The position numbers and the translations under genes are program-made. Below the pieces are notes generated by a model that saw nothing but the letters and a program-made list of their open reading frames with translations, was not told the DNA's origin and ran no database searches. Shown here one piece after another: positions 5,045 to 5,234 of a stretch of 5,234 bases of DNA. Numbering within the stretch: position 1 is the stretch's first letter; each line of letters opens with the position of its first letter. This DNA comes from an uncultured Nocardiopsis sp. (GTDB lineage Bacteria > Actinomycetota > Actinomycetes > Streptosporangiales > Streptosporangiaceae): assembly GCA_937957845.1 (NCBI GenBank), contig CALGOD010000756.1, forward strand, positions 1-5,234. The letters are read 5' to 3'.

Positions 5045-5234
5045 AACAACGAACACCCTCTCGGGCAGTGTGCCGCCATCGCTCCCCTCTCCCGCGGTCG
5101 CCCCGACCGCCCCGGAGCGACCGCCTTCGGCGCACTCCACCGGCCCGTGGAAAGCGCGTGGTCCTCGCCCACGGCCCGCGGGCGCCTCCGCCACAGTTCA
5201 CAGCGCCGGGCGCCCCGCCCCTGTGTTTCGGCTC

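Larger units (their letters stand above)
4648..5234. other. Long intergenic region without a convincing gene
   Basis: This 587-bp stretch contains the upstream region of the XRE-like gene with its two repeats, then DNA of mixed composition. About 4860-4950 is comparatively A/T-rich and 5080-5234 is very G/C-rich. Frames open on either strand lack ribosome binding sites, have weak third-position G/C bias and resemble no family I know. A proline-rich plus-strand frame from a GTG at 5070 stays open to the window edge and could be the start of a gene outside, but has no ribosome binding site. I see no tRNA, known structured RNA or CRISPR repeat. Confidence 0.6.

Noticed and set aside
5174..5183. 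Perfect palindrome GCCCGCGGGC and nearby CCGTGG/CCACGG arms
   Set aside because: Such short symmetric matches are expected by chance in very G/C-rich DNA, and no gene end or T-run is adjacent.
4908..5201. Minus-strand open frames near the right edge (including one at 5000-5194)
   Set aside because: GTG starts without ribosome binding sites, Arg/Gly-rich or patternless products and weaker third-position G/C bias than the real genes here.
5070..5234. Proline-rich plus-strand frame open to the window edge
   Set aside because: No ribosome binding site, mediocre codon bias and no recognised motif. It could be a gene start but cannot be supported without the following sequence.
1..5234. Search for CRISPR arrays, tRNAs, known riboswitches, toxin-antitoxin pairs or a new multi-gene system
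   Set aside because: No regularly spaced repeats, tRNA-like T-arm sequences or small gene pairs were seen. The genes all belong to familiar families in an ordinary arrangement.

Overview
The window looks like chromosomal DNA from a high-G+C actinomycete. The genes are strongly G/C-biased at third codon positions. Start codons include GTG and TTG. One regulator appears to be read from a leaderless promoter. The alditol oxidase and the small 'W-x-x-x-SYR-x-LE' helix-turn-helix protein are actinobacterial types. Streptomyces or a Nocardiopsaceae member is plausible, but the genus cannot be fixed from sequence reading alone.

Layout, left to right. (1) At 1-309 lies the 3' part of an IS5-family DDE transposase with an in-frame stop at 10-12, so it is probably a decayed insertion sequence. 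A likely IS right end follows at about 304-318. (2) 319-543 is a comparatively A/T-rich spacer with no gene and a small hairpin that may end the next operon. (3) At 2128-544, on the minus strand, is a two-gene ABC exporter operon: a 279-aa ATPase overlapping a 251-aa six-helix ABC-2 permease by 11 nt. (4) A divergent 217-aa TetR-family regulator starts at 2183. The 54-bp gap between it and the ATPase gene holds a 17-bp dyad, a shorter dyad and what looks like a leaderless promoter. This is the usual layout for a repressor controlling both itself and a divergent efflux pump. (5) At 2967-4223 is a 418-aa covalent-FAD alditol oxidase (AldO type) with its own Shine-Dalgarno sequence, a promoter-like region with a dyad, and a leader able to fold. 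(6) Convergent to it, 10 nt away, is a 137-aa XRE-like helix-turn-helix protein (4647-4234, minus, GTG start). (7) 4648-5234 holds no convincing gene. Near the regulator it has a 17-nt direct repeat in two copies 76 bp apart, and further out a few hairpins and dyads.

The ABC genes and TetR form one probable functional unit, a ligand-responsive exporter of unknown substrate. The alditol oxidase (sugar alcohol + O2 to aldose + H2O2) and the small HTH protein are probably separate transcription units, with no sequence evidence tying them to the exporter. I found no CRISPR array, tRNA, rRNA or recognisable defence, toxin or biosynthetic system. The most interesting signals are regulatory: the dyads in the tetR-ABC gap, the TTG start followed by a rare TTA codon in the ATPase gene, the repeated putative operators upstream of the XRE-like gene, and the dyad and foldable leader in front of the oxidase gene.
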